From contig FOEZ01000015.1 of the NCBI GenBank assembly GCA_900110595.1, forward strand, positions 31,643-95,642: a stretch of 64,000 bases of DNA. The letters are read 5' to 3'. The position numbers and the translations under genes were made by a program. The notes under the pieces were generated by a model, which ran no database searches, was not told the DNA's origin, and saw nothing but the letters and a program-made list of their open reading frames with translations. This document shows, in pieces, positions 42,448 through 50,768 of this stretch. Positions within the stretch are counted from its first letter, which is position 1; every line of letters begins with the position of its first letter. Origin of the DNA: Arthrobacter sp. OV608. Its GTDB lineage: Bacteria > Actinomycetota > Actinomycetes > Actinomycetales > Micrococcaceae.

Positions 42448-43347
42448 CTAGGGTGCGCCGCCGCGCGAAATCAGTTCCTTGGCCAGCCTGCGGTAGGCGT
42501 CGGCCCCCACATGGGTGGCGGCGTAGATCGTGATGGGTTCGGCGGCCACGGTGGCATCGGCGAACTTGATGGAGCGTTTGATGACGGTTTCGAAGACCTT
42601 GTCCCCGAAGGCTTCCACCAGGCGGGCGATCACTTCGCGGCTGTGCAGCGTGCGGGCGTCGTACATGGTGGCCAGCACGCCGTCCACCTGCAGGCGGGGG
42701 TTGAGCCGGTCCTGGACTTTGTCGATGGTTTCCACCAGCAGCGCCACGGCACGGAGGGCAAAAAACTCGCAGATCAGCGGGATGATGACGCCATGCGCTG
42801 CCGTGAGGGCGTTGACGGTGAGGAGTCCGAGCGACGGCTGGCAGTCGATGAGGACGACGTCGTAGTCGTCTTCGACCTTCTTGAGGGCACGGTCCAGCAC
42901 CTGCTCGCGTGCCACCTCGTTGACCAGCTGCACTTCGGCTGCCGAGAGGTCGATGTTTGCCGGCAGCAGGTCGACGTTCTCCACGCCGGTCCGGTGGATG
43001 GCGTCCCGGATGTTTACTTTGCGGTCCATCAGGACGTTGTAGACCGTGAGGTCCAGTTCGTGCGGGTTCACGCCAAGGCCGGCGGACAGGGCGCCCTGGG
43101 GATCGAAGTCCACCAGGAGCACACGACGGCCGTATTCAGCCAGCGCTGCCGCGAGGTTGATGGTGGAGGTGGTCTTGCCGACGCCGCCTTTTTGGTTAAC
43201 CATGGCGATGACGCGGGCCGGACCGTGGGAGGACAGCGGCGCGGGTTCCGGGAACTCGCGGTATGGGCGCCCGGTGGGCCCCATCACCGCGTCTTCCAGG
43301 TCGAATTCCGTGCCCTCCAGAGTTGCTGAACCCTGTTCGCTGCTCAC
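42448..43347 (-). CDS. ParA family chromosome-partitioning-like ATPase (Rv1708-like)
   Basis: A 299-residue ParA/Soj-type ATPase with deviant Walker A MVNQKGGVGKTTSTINLAAAL, LLVDFDPQGALSAGLG, Walker B VVLIDCQPSLGLLTVNAL and the Soj-like tail IYAATHVGADAYRRLAKELI. It is upstream of scpA/scpB without a parB, as in mycobacteria (Rv1708), so a link to SMC-Scp loading is plausible but unproven. An ORF start at 43401 is also possible; GTG 43347 gives a protein that begins with the usual acidic leader (MSSEQGSATLEG). Start assignment is uncertain. Confidence 0.88.
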   Translation of the reverse strand: MSSEQGSATLEGTEFDLEDAVMGPTGRPYREFPEPAPLSSHGPARVIAMVNQKGGVGKTTSTINLAAALAEYGRRVLLVDFDPQGALSAGLGVNPHELDLTVYNVLMDRKVNIRDAIHRTGVENVDLLPANIDLSAAEVQLVNEVAREQVLDRALKKVEDDYDVVLIDCQPSLGLLTVNALTAAHGVIIPLICEFFALRAVALLVETIDKVQDRLNPRLQVDGVLATMYDARTLHSREVIARLVEAFGDKVFETVIKRSIKFADATVAAEPITIYAATHVGADAYRRLAKELISRGGAP

Positions 43348-43521
43348 GTATCTATCCACACTTTCGATGACGGTGATTTCCTGCCGCTGGATGGCCAGCA
43401 ACGCTCCTGCTTCTTCCCAAGGTTACAGCGCCCGACACGGTATTCGAGGCAACTTGACTTTCCGCGGATGTTGAGCCTTTACCCTCTAGCTGAGGTAGAA
43501 GGTTGCTGCCCGGGCACGCAG

Positions 43522-43558
43522 AAAACCGCCCCCACAGGAGTGCTGCGGGGGCGGTTTT
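43522..43558 (-). terminator. Intrinsic terminator after dctA
   Basis: Perfect 12-bp stem (AAAACCGCCCCC / GGGGGCGGTTTT) around a 13-base loop, 18 bases downstream of the dctA stop. The outer A:T pairs give a U-run at the RNA 3' end on the minus strand and also on the plus strand, so it could act in either direction. Confidence 0.8.
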
Positions 43559-43575
43559 GCGACAGCTGCGGAGGG

Positions 43576-44922
43576 CTAGGCCTTCGCGGCCTCCCGTGCA
43601 CCTTCTTCCTTCGGTGCCATCTCGCCATGGTGGTGGGCCATCATGGTTGCCTCGTCAAACGGCTCTTGGCCTGAGAGGACCCGGCCGACCTGGCCGCCGT
43701 CGATCTCCTTGACCCAGGTGCCGATCAGGATGGTTGCCACGGCGTTGCCGGTGAAGTTGGTCAGGGCGCGGGCCTCGGACATGAACCGGTCGATGCCCAC
43801 AATCATGCCCACGCCGCCGAGCAGTTCGGGCTTGTGTGCCTGCAGGCCGGCAGCGAGTGTTGCCAGGCCGGCACCGGTGACGCCGGCAGCACCCTTGGAG
43901 GCGATGATCATAAAGATCAGGAGGGAGATCTGGGCGCCCAGGTCCAGCGGGGTGCCCATGGCATTGGCAACGAAGAGGGATGCCATGGTCAGGTAGATGG
44001 CCGTGCCGTCAAGGTTGAAGGAGTAGCCGGTGGGGACCGTCACGCCGACGACGGGCTTGGAGACGCCGAGGTGTTCCATCTTCGCGATCAGGCGGGGCAG
44101 TGCCGCCTCAGAGGAGGACGTGGAGAAGATGAGCAGGTATTCGCGGGCCAGGTACTTCATGAGCTTGAAGATGTTGACGCCGGATACCACCTGGAGCAGG
44201 CCGCCGAGGATGACCACGATGAACAGGGCGCAGGTGATGTAGAAGGCAAGCATCAGGGTGAACATGCTGATGATGGCCTGGAATCCGGTGGCGCCGACCA
44301 CCGCGGCGATGGCACCGAAGGCACCTACCGGGGCGAGCCACATGATCATGATGAGGATGCGGAACACGAGGGCCTGGCCGTGGCCGATGGCCTTCAGGAT
44401 CGGTGCGCCCTGCGGTCCCATCTTCTGCAGTGCAAAACCGACGAGGATGGCAGCAAGGAGGGTGGGCAGGACGGGTATGTCACTGGGGATGATGCCGAGC
44501 AGGAAGTCCACGGTGCTGTCCGTGGCGGCCTTCTTGTTGGGATCGTAAGGGGTCAGCTTGAGGCCCTCACCGGGGTGGATGATGTTGCCCACCACCAGGC
44601 CGATGGCCAGGGCGAAGGTGGACATGATGACGAAGTAGAGCAGGGCCAGGCCGCCTACCTTGCCCACCGTGGCGGCCTTTGCGATGGAACCGATGCCCAG
44701 GACGATGGTGCAGAAGATGATGGGGGCGATCATCATCTTGATGAGCTTGATGAATCCGTCGCCGAGCGGCTTGAGGGATTTGCCCACCTCAGGGAACAGC
44801 AGGCCGACGACGGCGCCCAGGATCACGGCGACGATGACGGCGATATAGAGGTAATGCGATTTGTCCAGGCCCTTGCGCGGCGTCTTCACGCTGTCAAGCG
44901 ACTCTCCTCGTTGAGAAGCCAT
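43576..44922 (-). CDS. dctA: C4-dicarboxylate:cation symporter (DctA family)
   Basis: Membrane carrier (448 residues) for succinate, fumarate and malate, energised by cations. It belongs to the DAACS family: eight hydrophobic segments plus re-entrant hairpins, with FSTSSSEAALPRLIAKMEHLGV (serine-rich hairpin), SFNLDGTAIYLTMA and GVTGAGLATLAAGL. The ATG has AAAGGAG eight bases upstream. It is divergent from a CitA/CitB-type two-component system, which is probably its regulator, and a GTGA-N6-TCAC site lies in between. Glutamate specificity (GltP/GltT) is a possible alternative. Confidence 0.9.
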   Translation of the reverse strand: MASQRGESLDSVKTPRKGLDKSHYLYIAVIVAVILGAVVGLLFPEVGKSLKPLGDGFIKLIKMMIAPIIFCTIVLGIGSIAKAATVGKVGGLALLYFVIMSTFALAIGLVVGNIIHPGEGLKLTPYDPNKKAATDSTVDFLLGIIPSDIPVLPTLLAAILVGFALQKMGPQGAPILKAIGHGQALVFRILIMIMWLAPVGAFGAIAAVVGATGFQAIISMFTLMLAFYITCALFIVVILGGLLQVVSGVNIFKLMKYLAREYLLIFSTSSSEAALPRLIAKMEHLGVSKPVVGVTVPTGYSFNLDGTAIYLTMASLFVANAMGTPLDLGAQISLLIFMIIASKGAAGVTGAGLATLAAGLQAHKPELLGGVGMIVGIDRFMSEARALTNFTGNAVATILIGTWVKEIDGGQVGRVLSGQEPFDEATMMAHHHGEMAPKEEGAREAAKA

Positions 44923-45010
44923 GATGTGTCTCCTTTGGATAATCTGGTAGACGCTGCGGCACAGTCTCTGGGCCCACGTCCTCCGGTGTGATATCCATCA
45001 TTGGGCAGGT

Positions 45011-45026
45011 GGTGACCCAGCTCACC
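45011..45026. promoter_or_regulatory. CRP-like dyad GTGA-N6-TCAC between dctA and citA
   Basis: The 16-mer GGTGACCCAGCTCACC has the exact inner core GTGA-N6-TCAC of CRP/GlxR sites, in the 171-base divergent region. A weaker TGTGA-N6-TCA match lies at 44987-45002, nearer dctA. Catabolite control of dicarboxylate uptake would make sense; binding is inferred. Confidence 0.4.
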
Positions 45027-45093
45027 GTTGCGTTCATATTGGTCGTGACGCAGTTCGGCCGGGGCGAAGTTAATCGGTTGGGGAAAGGTACGA

Positions 45094-46728
45094 ATGATCC
45101 ACCGCTGGAGTATCGCCCGCCGGCTCTTCGTGGCGAACCTGCTGATTGTGGTGTCGTTCATCGCGATCGTTGGCACCGCCACGTTTATCGATGCCCGGGA
45201 CCGCACGTATGAGGAAGCCGGGCGCCGGATGACCGGTGTTGCTGCGGCGGTCGCCGCCAACCCCCTGGTCCTCCAGGCCGCGGACACCGCCAACCCCTCG
45301 GCTCTGCTGCAGCCCTACGCCCTCAACGTGATGGCCGGATCGGGTGCCGACTTCGTGACGATTATGGCCCCGGACCGGACGCGGTGGACGCATCCCCGGA
45401 ACGAGGAACTCGGCCGGCCCTACATCGGGTCCATCGACGCCGCACTGCGTGGCGAGACATTCACCGAAGTTACCGCCGGAACGCTGGGGCCCTCGGTGCG
45501 CACCATAGCGCCGGTGAAGGATGCGGCCGGGAACGTGAAAGCACTGGTGGCCGCGGGCGTCACGGTCCGGAGCGTGGATGTTGCCCTGTCCGGCCGGCTG
45601 CCCGCCCTGGTGGCCATCGGACTGGCCCTGCTGGTGGGCGGCTCGCTGGCCTCGTGGCTGCTGGGCCGGTACCTCCGTCGGGTCACGCGGGGCTGGGGAC
45701 CTGAACAGTTGGCCCAGCTGTTCGCCTACTACGAGTCGGTGCTGCATTCGGTGCGGGAGGGACTGATCCTGATCGACACCAAGGGCCACGTGGTGATGTA
45801 TAACGACCAGGCGGCCGAACTGCTGGGCCTGGACAGTCCCGGCAGCAAGGACCCCACCCGGCCGCCGTCACTGTCCGAGCTGCCCCTTGATGAAGGGCTC
45901 CGGACACTGTTCGCGTCGGGCCGCAGCGCCAAGGACGAGACTGTCCTGACCGGCTCACGCATCCTGGTGGTGAACCAGGGACCGGCAAAGGGGCCCGAGG
46001 TGTCCGCCAGCCGCGGCAAGACCCCTGTCTACGGGACTGTGGCCACCCTGCGGGACAGGACGGAAATTGAAGCCCTCGGCAGCGAGCTGGAAACCATGCG
46101 CACGCTCTCTGACGCACTCCGCGCGCAGACCCACGAACACGCAAACCGGCTGCACACCATGGTTTCGCTGCTGGAGCTGGGGCGCACCCAGGAGGCCCTG
46201 TCCTTCGCAACGAAGGACCTCGAACTCAGCCAGCAGCTCACAGATGACATGGTCAGTTCGGTGGACGAGCCGGTGCTTGGTGCCCTGGTGATGGGCAAAG
46301 TGGCCGAGGCGCACGAACGGGGCGTACAGCTGGACGTGTCCGCGCTTGGCTCGGCGAGCGTGGCGGGGATTGCCGTGCAGGACCTGGTAACCATTCTTGG
46401 CAACCTGCTGGACAATGCCATGGATGCAGCGGCCGACGGACCGGCCCCCCGGCAGGTGGAACTGACGGTGGAGGCCGATGAGGAAGGCCTGGACATCACC
46501 GTGCACGATTCAGGCCCCGCCATCGAGCCTGCTGCCGCAGACAATCTGCTACGGCATGGCTTCAGCACCAAGCCCGCCGGCCAGGGCGGACGGGGCATCG
46601 GCCTGGCGCTGGTCCGCCAGGCTGTGCACCGCCTGGGGGGTACCCTGACAATCAATGGCCGGCGTGGTGCCAAGTTCGAAGTTTTCCTCCCCGCCGCGGC
46701 GCCGGCAAAGAAGGAGCACAAAGCGTGA
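45094..46728 (+). CDS. Sensor histidine kinase, CitA/DcuS family
   Basis: Membrane sensor of extracellular di- or tricarboxylates. A 544-residue protein with helix 1 at about 8-31, an extracytoplasmic PAS-like domain (about 32-168), helix 2 at about 169-190, a cytoplasmic PAS domain (about 205-325), then the H-box THEHANRLHTM (phosphorylated His347 or His349) and HATPase motifs LVTILGNLLDNAMDAA and GGRGIGLALVRQAVHRLGG. ATG 45094 has AAAGG upstream. Partner regulator overlaps by four bases. Adjacent dctA on the opposite strand implies C4-dicarboxylates as the likely cue; citrate is an alternative. Confidence 0.92.
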   Translation: MIHRWSIARRLFVANLLIVVSFIAIVGTATFIDARDRTYEEAGRRMTGVAAAVAANPLVLQAADTANPSALLQPYALNVMAGSGADFVTIMAPDRTRWTHPRNEELGRPYIGSIDAALRGETFTEVTAGTLGPSVRTIAPVKDAAGNVKALVAAGVTVRSVDVALSGRLPALVAIGLALLVGGSLASWLLGRYLRRVTRGWGPEQLAQLFAYYESVLHSVREGLILIDTKGHVVMYNDQAAELLGLDSPGSKDPTRPPSLSELPLDEGLRTLFASGRSAKDETVLTGSRILVVNQGPAKGPEVSASRGKTPVYGTVATLRDRTEIEALGSELETMRTLSDALRAQTHEHANRLHTMVSLLELGRTQEALSFATKDLELSQQLTDDMVSSVDEPVLGALVMGKVAEAHERGVQLDVSALGSASVAGIAVQDLVTILGNLLDNAMDAAADGPAPRQVELTVEADEEGLDITVHDSGPAIEPAAADNLLRHGFSTKPAGQGGRGIGLALVRQAVHRLGGTLTINGRRGAKFEVFLPAAAPAKKEHKA

Positions 46729-47438
46729 GCAACATCCGGGTCCTCGTGGTGGAGGATGAGGCTATCGCGGCCGCCGCACACGCGGCCTACGTGGGGCGGC
46801 TGGCGGGCTTCGAGCTGGCCGGCACTGCCCCGGACGGACATTCCGCCCTGCGGCTGCTCAACGAGTTCGTCGCGGCCGGCAACCCGGTGGAGCTTGTCCT
46901 GCTGGACATGAACCTTCCTGACCTCCACGGCCTGGACATCGCCCGCCGCATGCGGGCGTCCGGGATCCTCGCCGACATCATCGCCATCACCGCCGTCCGC
47001 GAACTGGCCATCGTGCGAAGCGCCGTGGCCATTGGCGTTGTCCAGTATTTGATCAAGCCGTTCACCTACGCCACCTTCGCGGACAAGCTGGAGAGCTACC
47101 GCCAGTTCCGGCAGCAGCTGGCAGGCCCGCCTGGGGGTTCCGGAAAGGCAGGAGCTTCCCAGACGGACGTGGACCAGGCGTTCGCCAGCCTGCGGGCGCC
47201 CTCCGAACTGCCCTTGCCGAAGGGGCTTTCGGTGTCAACCCTGGCGTCCGTCCAGGAGTTTATGAAGGAGCAGCAGGGTGCCGTATCCGCCACGGAAGTC
47301 ATGGACGCCCTGGGCATGTCCCGCGTCACCGCCCGCCGCTACCTGGAGTACCTTGCGGACGCCGGAACGGTGTCCAGGACTGCCCGTTACGGCACTCCGG
47401 GCCGGCCGGAAAACGAATACCGGTGGGCAGCACGATGA
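46725..47438 (+). CDS. Response regulator, CitB/DcuR family
   Basis: A 237-residue regulator: receiver domain with E10/D11, phospho-acceptor D61 in LLDMNLPDLHGLD and K111 in YLIKPFTYATF; the C-terminal part contains a winged helix-turn-helix (SATEVMDALGMSRVTARRYLEYLADAG) as in CitB/DpiA regulators. The GTG start overlaps the kinase stop (GTGA). It probably activates dctA, transcribed in the opposite direction from the other side of the kinase gene. The stop codon TGA is also the first three bases of a 23-bp tandem repeat. Confidence 0.92.
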   Translation: MSNIRVLVVEDEAIAAAAHAAYVGRLAGFELAGTAPDGHSALRLLNEFVAAGNPVELVLLDMNLPDLHGLDIARRMRASGILADIIAITAVRELAIVRSAVAIGVVQYLIKPFTYATFADKLESYRQFRQQLAGPPGGSGKAGASQTDVDQAFASLRAPSELPLPKGLSVSTLASVQEFMKEQQGAVSATEVMDALGMSRVTARRYLEYLADAGTVSRTARYGTPGRPENEYRWAAR

Positions 47439-47527
47439 TTGCGCCTGCCGCGGTGCGGTGATTGGGTCTGGCCGCGCCCGCTGATTGAGCCTGTCAGCGA
47501 CCGGTGATTGAGCCTGTCGAAATCCCA
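47436..47527. repeat. Four tandem 23-bp units after the response regulator gene
   Basis: Copies begin at 47436, 47459, 47482 and 47505, exactly 23 bases apart, each starting TGATTG followed by a (G/C)-rich CCTG-type core; the last two share TGATTGAGCCTGTC. The first unit starts on the stop codon of the response regulator. The last unit runs into TCGAAATCCCACC. The element resembles short intergenic repeats of the type TGATTGAGCCTGTCGAAA that I recall from Micrococcales genomes. Confidence 0.75.
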
Positions 47528-47538
47528 CCTTCGGAGCA

Positions 47539-47608
47539 TGTATACAGCCAGGGCTTTTTTCATCTAAATATTCGCCTAACGCTGCTTTTTTAGCTTTCCT
47601 TGTATACA
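47539..47608. promoter_or_regulatory. Paired palindromic TGTATACA operators flanking the gntR-prp promoter
   Basis: Two identical 8-bp palindromes lie at 47539-47546 and 47601-47608, 62 bases apart; the second is 27 bases before the GTG of the gntR gene. GntR-family FCD regulators typically bind short A/T-centred palindromes in their own promoters, so autoregulation and control of the prp operon are likely. AGCCAGGGCT followed by TTTTTT at about 47546-47559 could also be a small terminator for the preceding operon. Confidence 0.6.
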
Positions 47609-47635
47609 CTGACGGTATCAACGAAGGGACAACCA

Positions 47636-48277
47636 GTGCGAGCCAGCGACCGCGCCTACACCGCACTCCGCGATGACATCGTCCAGTGGCGGCTCCAGCC
47701 GGGCACTTTGCTGGCCGAGGTGGAACAGGCGGAGCGGCTCGGCGTCTCACGCACTCCACTCCGGGAGGCGCTGGGCCGCCTGGCGGCAGAAGGGCTGACG
47801 ACGGCGGCAGGCGGCCGCGGCGTCGTCGTCACCGACATCTCGCTGGAGGATATCGACGAACTGTTCGAACTGCGCGAGACGCTCGAAGGCAAGGCTGCGG
47901 CGCTGGCGGCGCAACGGGGCGATGCCGGTACCTTCCGGACACTTGAGGCGGATTTCCGGGCGGCGCCTTCGCTGATCAGCAACAGCGCACCCGCTTTGGA
48001 GGACTACTACCTGCTCGTGGAACGGCTGGACTCGGCCCTTGACACCGCCATCTCCAATTCCTACCTTGCCCAGGCGATGCGGAGCCTCCGGGTCCACCTG
48101 GTCCGCATCCGCCGCATGGCTGCCGACGATGCCGCCCGGCTGACCGCTGCAGCAGCCGAACATGCCGCCATCGCCGAGGCCATCGCCATCGGCAACCCGG
48201 GACTGGCGCAGGCGGCCACCACCCTGCATCTGCACCGCAGCCTGTCCCACATCAAAGCAACCCACACACCCCGCTAG
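47636..48277 (+). CDS. GntR family transcriptional regulator (FCD type) of the methylcitrate operon
   Basis: A 213-residue regulator with an N-terminal winged helix-turn-helix ([50 protein letters not shown]) and an all-helical FCD ligand domain ([30 protein letters not shown], then His-containing metal-site helices ending [13 protein letters not shown]). The frame is open from a TTG at 47600, but GTG 47636 has GAAGGGAC six bases upstream. It is ten bases before prpD and on the same strand, so it probably controls the methylcitrate genes in response to propionate or a cycle intermediate (inferred). Confidence 0.9.
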   Translation: MRASDRAYTALRDDIVQWRLQPGTLLAEVEQAERLGVSRTPLREALGRLAAEGLTTAAGGRGVVVTDISLEDIDELFELRETLEGKAAALAAQRGDAGTFRTLEADFRAAPSLISNSAPALEDYYLLVERLDSALDTAISNSYLAQAMRSLRVHLVRIRRMAADDAARLTAAAAEHAAIAEAIAIGNPGLAQAATTLHLHRSLSHIKATHTPR

Positions 48278-48287
48278 AAGGAGCCCC

Positions 48288-49808
48288 ATGGTCAAGGAAC
48301 ACCACGTCCGCGTCTACAAGAGCGAAGAGAACCTGCCCCGCGAGGACCAGCTGGCCCACAAGATCGCCACGGTTGCCGCCGACCCGGTGGAGGTCACCGG
48401 CGACGTGACGGAGATGGTGATCAACCGGATCATCGACAACGCTTCGGTTGCCATTGCCTCGCTGAACCGGGCGCCGATCGTGGCGGCCCGCGCCCAGGCA
48501 CTGGCCCATGGTCCGAGCACGGGCGGGAAGGGTGCCAAGGTCTTCGGCATCGGCGAACGGGTCTCCCCCGAATGGGCGGCCTGGGCCAACGGGGTGGCAG
48601 TGCGGGAACTGGACTACCACGACACCTTCCTCGCTGCGGACTACTCCCACCCGGGCGACAACATCCCGCCGATCCTGGCCGTGGCCCAGCATGTGGGTTC
48701 CAGTGGCCGGGATCTGATCCGGGGAATTGCCACCGGGTATGAGATTCAGGTGAACCTGGTCAAGGCGATCTGCCTGCACAAGCACAAGATCGATCACGTC
48801 GCCCACCTCGGCCCGTCCGCCGCGGCCGGCATCGGCACCCTCCTGGGCCTCGACGTCGAGACGATCTTCCAGTCCGTGGGCCAGGCGCTGCACACCACCA
48901 CCGCCACGCGCCAGTCCCGCAAGGGCGAGATCTCCACCTGGAAGGCCCACGCCCCCGCCTTTGCCGGGAAGATGGCCGTGGAAGCCGCCGACCGGGCTAT
49001 GCGCGGGCAGACCTCGCCCGTGCCGATCTATGAAGGCGAGGACGGGGTGATCGCCTGGATGCTGGACGGCCCGGAGGCGTCCTACCAGGTCCCGCTCCCC
49101 ACTCCCGGGGAGGCCAAGCGCGCCATTCTGGACACCTACACGAAGGAACACTCCGCCGAGTACCAGGCCCAGGCCTGGATCGACCTCGCCCGCAAACTCC
49201 ACCGCGAACACCCCGAGGCCACCGACCCGGCCAACGTGAAATCCGTGCTGATCAAAACCAGCCACCACACCCACTACGTCATCGGCTCCGGCGCCAACGA
49301 CCCCCAGAAATACGACCCCACCGCATCGCGGGAAACGCTGGACCACTCCATCCCCTACATCTTCACCGTCGCGTTGCAGGACGGGGCCTGGCACCACGTG
49401 GACTCCTACTCCCCCGAACGCGCCGCCCGGCCGGATACGGTGGACCTGTGGCAAAAGGTGTCCACCGAGGAAGACCCGGAATGGACCCGCCGCTACCACT
49501 CCCTGGACATTTCGGAGAAGGCCTTCGGCGGGTCCGTGGAGATCACACTTACCGACGGCACCGTCATCAAGGACGAGATCGCCGTCGCCGACGCGCACCC
49601 GCTCGGCGCCCGCCCATTCGGCCGGGAGCAGTACATCCACAAGTTCCGCACCCTGGCCGCCGGCCTCGTGGAGGAGGCCGAAATTGAACGGTTCCTTGCC
49701 GCCGTCGAACGCCTCGCCGAACTCGGCCCCGGTGAGCTGGACCAGCTGAACATCACCGCCGCCCCCGGGGTCATCGACCTGGACGCCGCACCCAAGGGAC
49801 TGTTCTAG
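48288..49808 (+). CDS. prpD: 2-methylcitrate dehydratase
   Basis: MmgE/PrpD-family enzyme (506 residues) that dehydrates 2-methylcitrate to cis-2-methylaconitate in the methylcitrate cycle. It has [21 protein letters not shown] at the start, [30 protein letters not shown] and [38 protein letters not shown] in the middle. The open frame begins at 48162 inside the gntR gene, but ATG 48288 has AGAAGGAG seven bases upstream. The 3' third has codon choices (AAA, GAA and C-ending codons) unlike the 5' part; see findings. It abuts prpB with no gap. Confidence 0.94.
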   Translation: MVKEHHVRVYKSEENLPREDQLAHKIATVAADPVEVTGDVTEMVINRIIDNASVAIASLNRAPIVAARAQALAHGPSTGGKGAKVFGIGERVSPEWAAWANGVAVRELDYHDTFLAADYSHPGDNIPPILAVAQHVGSSGRDLIRGIATGYEIQVNLVKAICLHKHKIDHVAHLGPSAAAGIGTLLGLDVETIFQSVGQALHTTTATRQSRKGEISTWKAHAPAFAGKMAVEAADRAMRGQTSPVPIYEGEDGVIAWMLDGPEASYQVPLPTPGEAKRAILDTYTKEHSAEYQAQAWIDLARKLHREHPEATDPANVKSVLIKTSHHTHYVIGSGANDPQKYDPTASRETLDHSIPYIFTVALQDGAWHHVDSYSPERAARPDTVDLWQKVSTEEDPEWTRRYHSLDISEKAFGGSVEITLTDGTVIKDEIAVADAHPLGARPFGREQYIHKFRTLAAGLVEEAEIERFLAAVERLAELGPGELDQLNITAAPGVIDLDAAPKGLF

Positions 49809-50711
49809 ATGCTCTACTCCAAAGTCACCCCCGAACAGAAGCGCATCCGGTTCCGCGAGCTCCTCGCCTCCGGGACCATCGCCCAGTTCCCCGGGGCGTT
49901 CAACCCGCTCTCGGCCCGGCTGATCGAGGAGAAAGGTTTCGCCGGGGTCTACATCTCCGGGGCGGTCCTGGCCAACGACCTCGGCCTGCCGGACATCGGA
50001 CTGACCACCCTCACGGAGGTGGCCACCAGGGCCGGGCAGATCGCCCGCATGACGGACCTCCCCGCGATCGTGGACGCCGACACCGGCTTCGGCGAACCCA
50101 TGAACGTCGCCCGCACCGTCCAGGAAATCGAAAACGCCGGCCTGGCCGGCCTGCACATCGAGGACCAGTTCAACCCCAAACGCTGCGGCCACCTCGACGG
50201 CAAAAACGTCGTGGACCTCGACACCGCCACCAAACGCATCCGCGCCGCCGCAGACGCCCGCCGCGACCCCAACTTCCTCATCATGGCCCGCACCGACATC
50301 CGCGCCGTGGAAGGACTCCAAGCAGCACAGGACCGGGCACGTGCACTCGTGGACGCCGGGGCAGACGCCATCTTCCCCGAAGCCATGGCCACATTGGAAG
50401 AATTCAAGGCGATCCGCGACGCCGTGGACGTGCCCATCCTGGCCAACATGACCGAATTCGGCAAAAGCGACCTCTTCACCACCGAACAGCTCCAGGGCGT
50501 CGGAGTGAACATGGTGATATATCCGGTGACCCTTCTCCGTAGTGCCATGGGCGCTGCCGAGCGTACGCTGGAATCGATTAGGGCTGAGGGCACGCAGGAG
50601 GCGCAGGTCGGCAGCATGCTGACCCGCGCACGCCTCTACGATCTCGTTGACTACGAAGGCTACAACCGCTTCGACAGCGGAGTGTTCAATTTCCGGGTCC
50701 CCGGGGAGTAG
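49809..50711 (+). CDS. prpB: Methylisocitrate lyase
   Basis: Cleaves 2-methylisocitrate to pyruvate and succinate. A 300-residue PEP mutase/isocitrate lyase-family protein with GFAGVYISGAVLANDLGLPDIGLTTL, DADTGFGEPMNVARTV, the catalytic loop NPKRCGHLDGKN (KRCGH, the family's KKCGH variant) and IMARTDIRAVEG. ATG directly follows the prpD stop, with AAGGGA nearby. Codon style is C-ending and AAA/GAA-rich until about 50510, then abruptly contains ATA, TAT, CTT, CGT, AGT, ATT and AGG codons within 75 bases, which suggests a recombination boundary. Confidence 0.94.
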   Translation: MLYSKVTPEQKRIRFRELLASGTIAQFPGAFNPLSARLIEEKGFAGVYISGAVLANDLGLPDIGLTTLTEVATRAGQIARMTDLPAIVDADTGFGEPMNVARTVQEIENAGLAGLHIEDQFNPKRCGHLDGKNVVDLDTATKRIRAAADARRDPNFLIMARTDIRAVEGLQAAQDRARALVDAGADAIFPEAMATLEEFKAIRDAVDVPILANMTEFGKSDLFTTEQLQGVGVNMVIYPVTLLRSAMGAAERTLESIRAEGTQEAQVGSMLTRARLYDLVDYEGYNRFDSGVFNFRVPGE

Positions 50712-50768
50712 GAAAGCTGCACCGGGTACCGCTGGTGCAACAGGCGACAGGAACGAAGGAGTTTCAGC

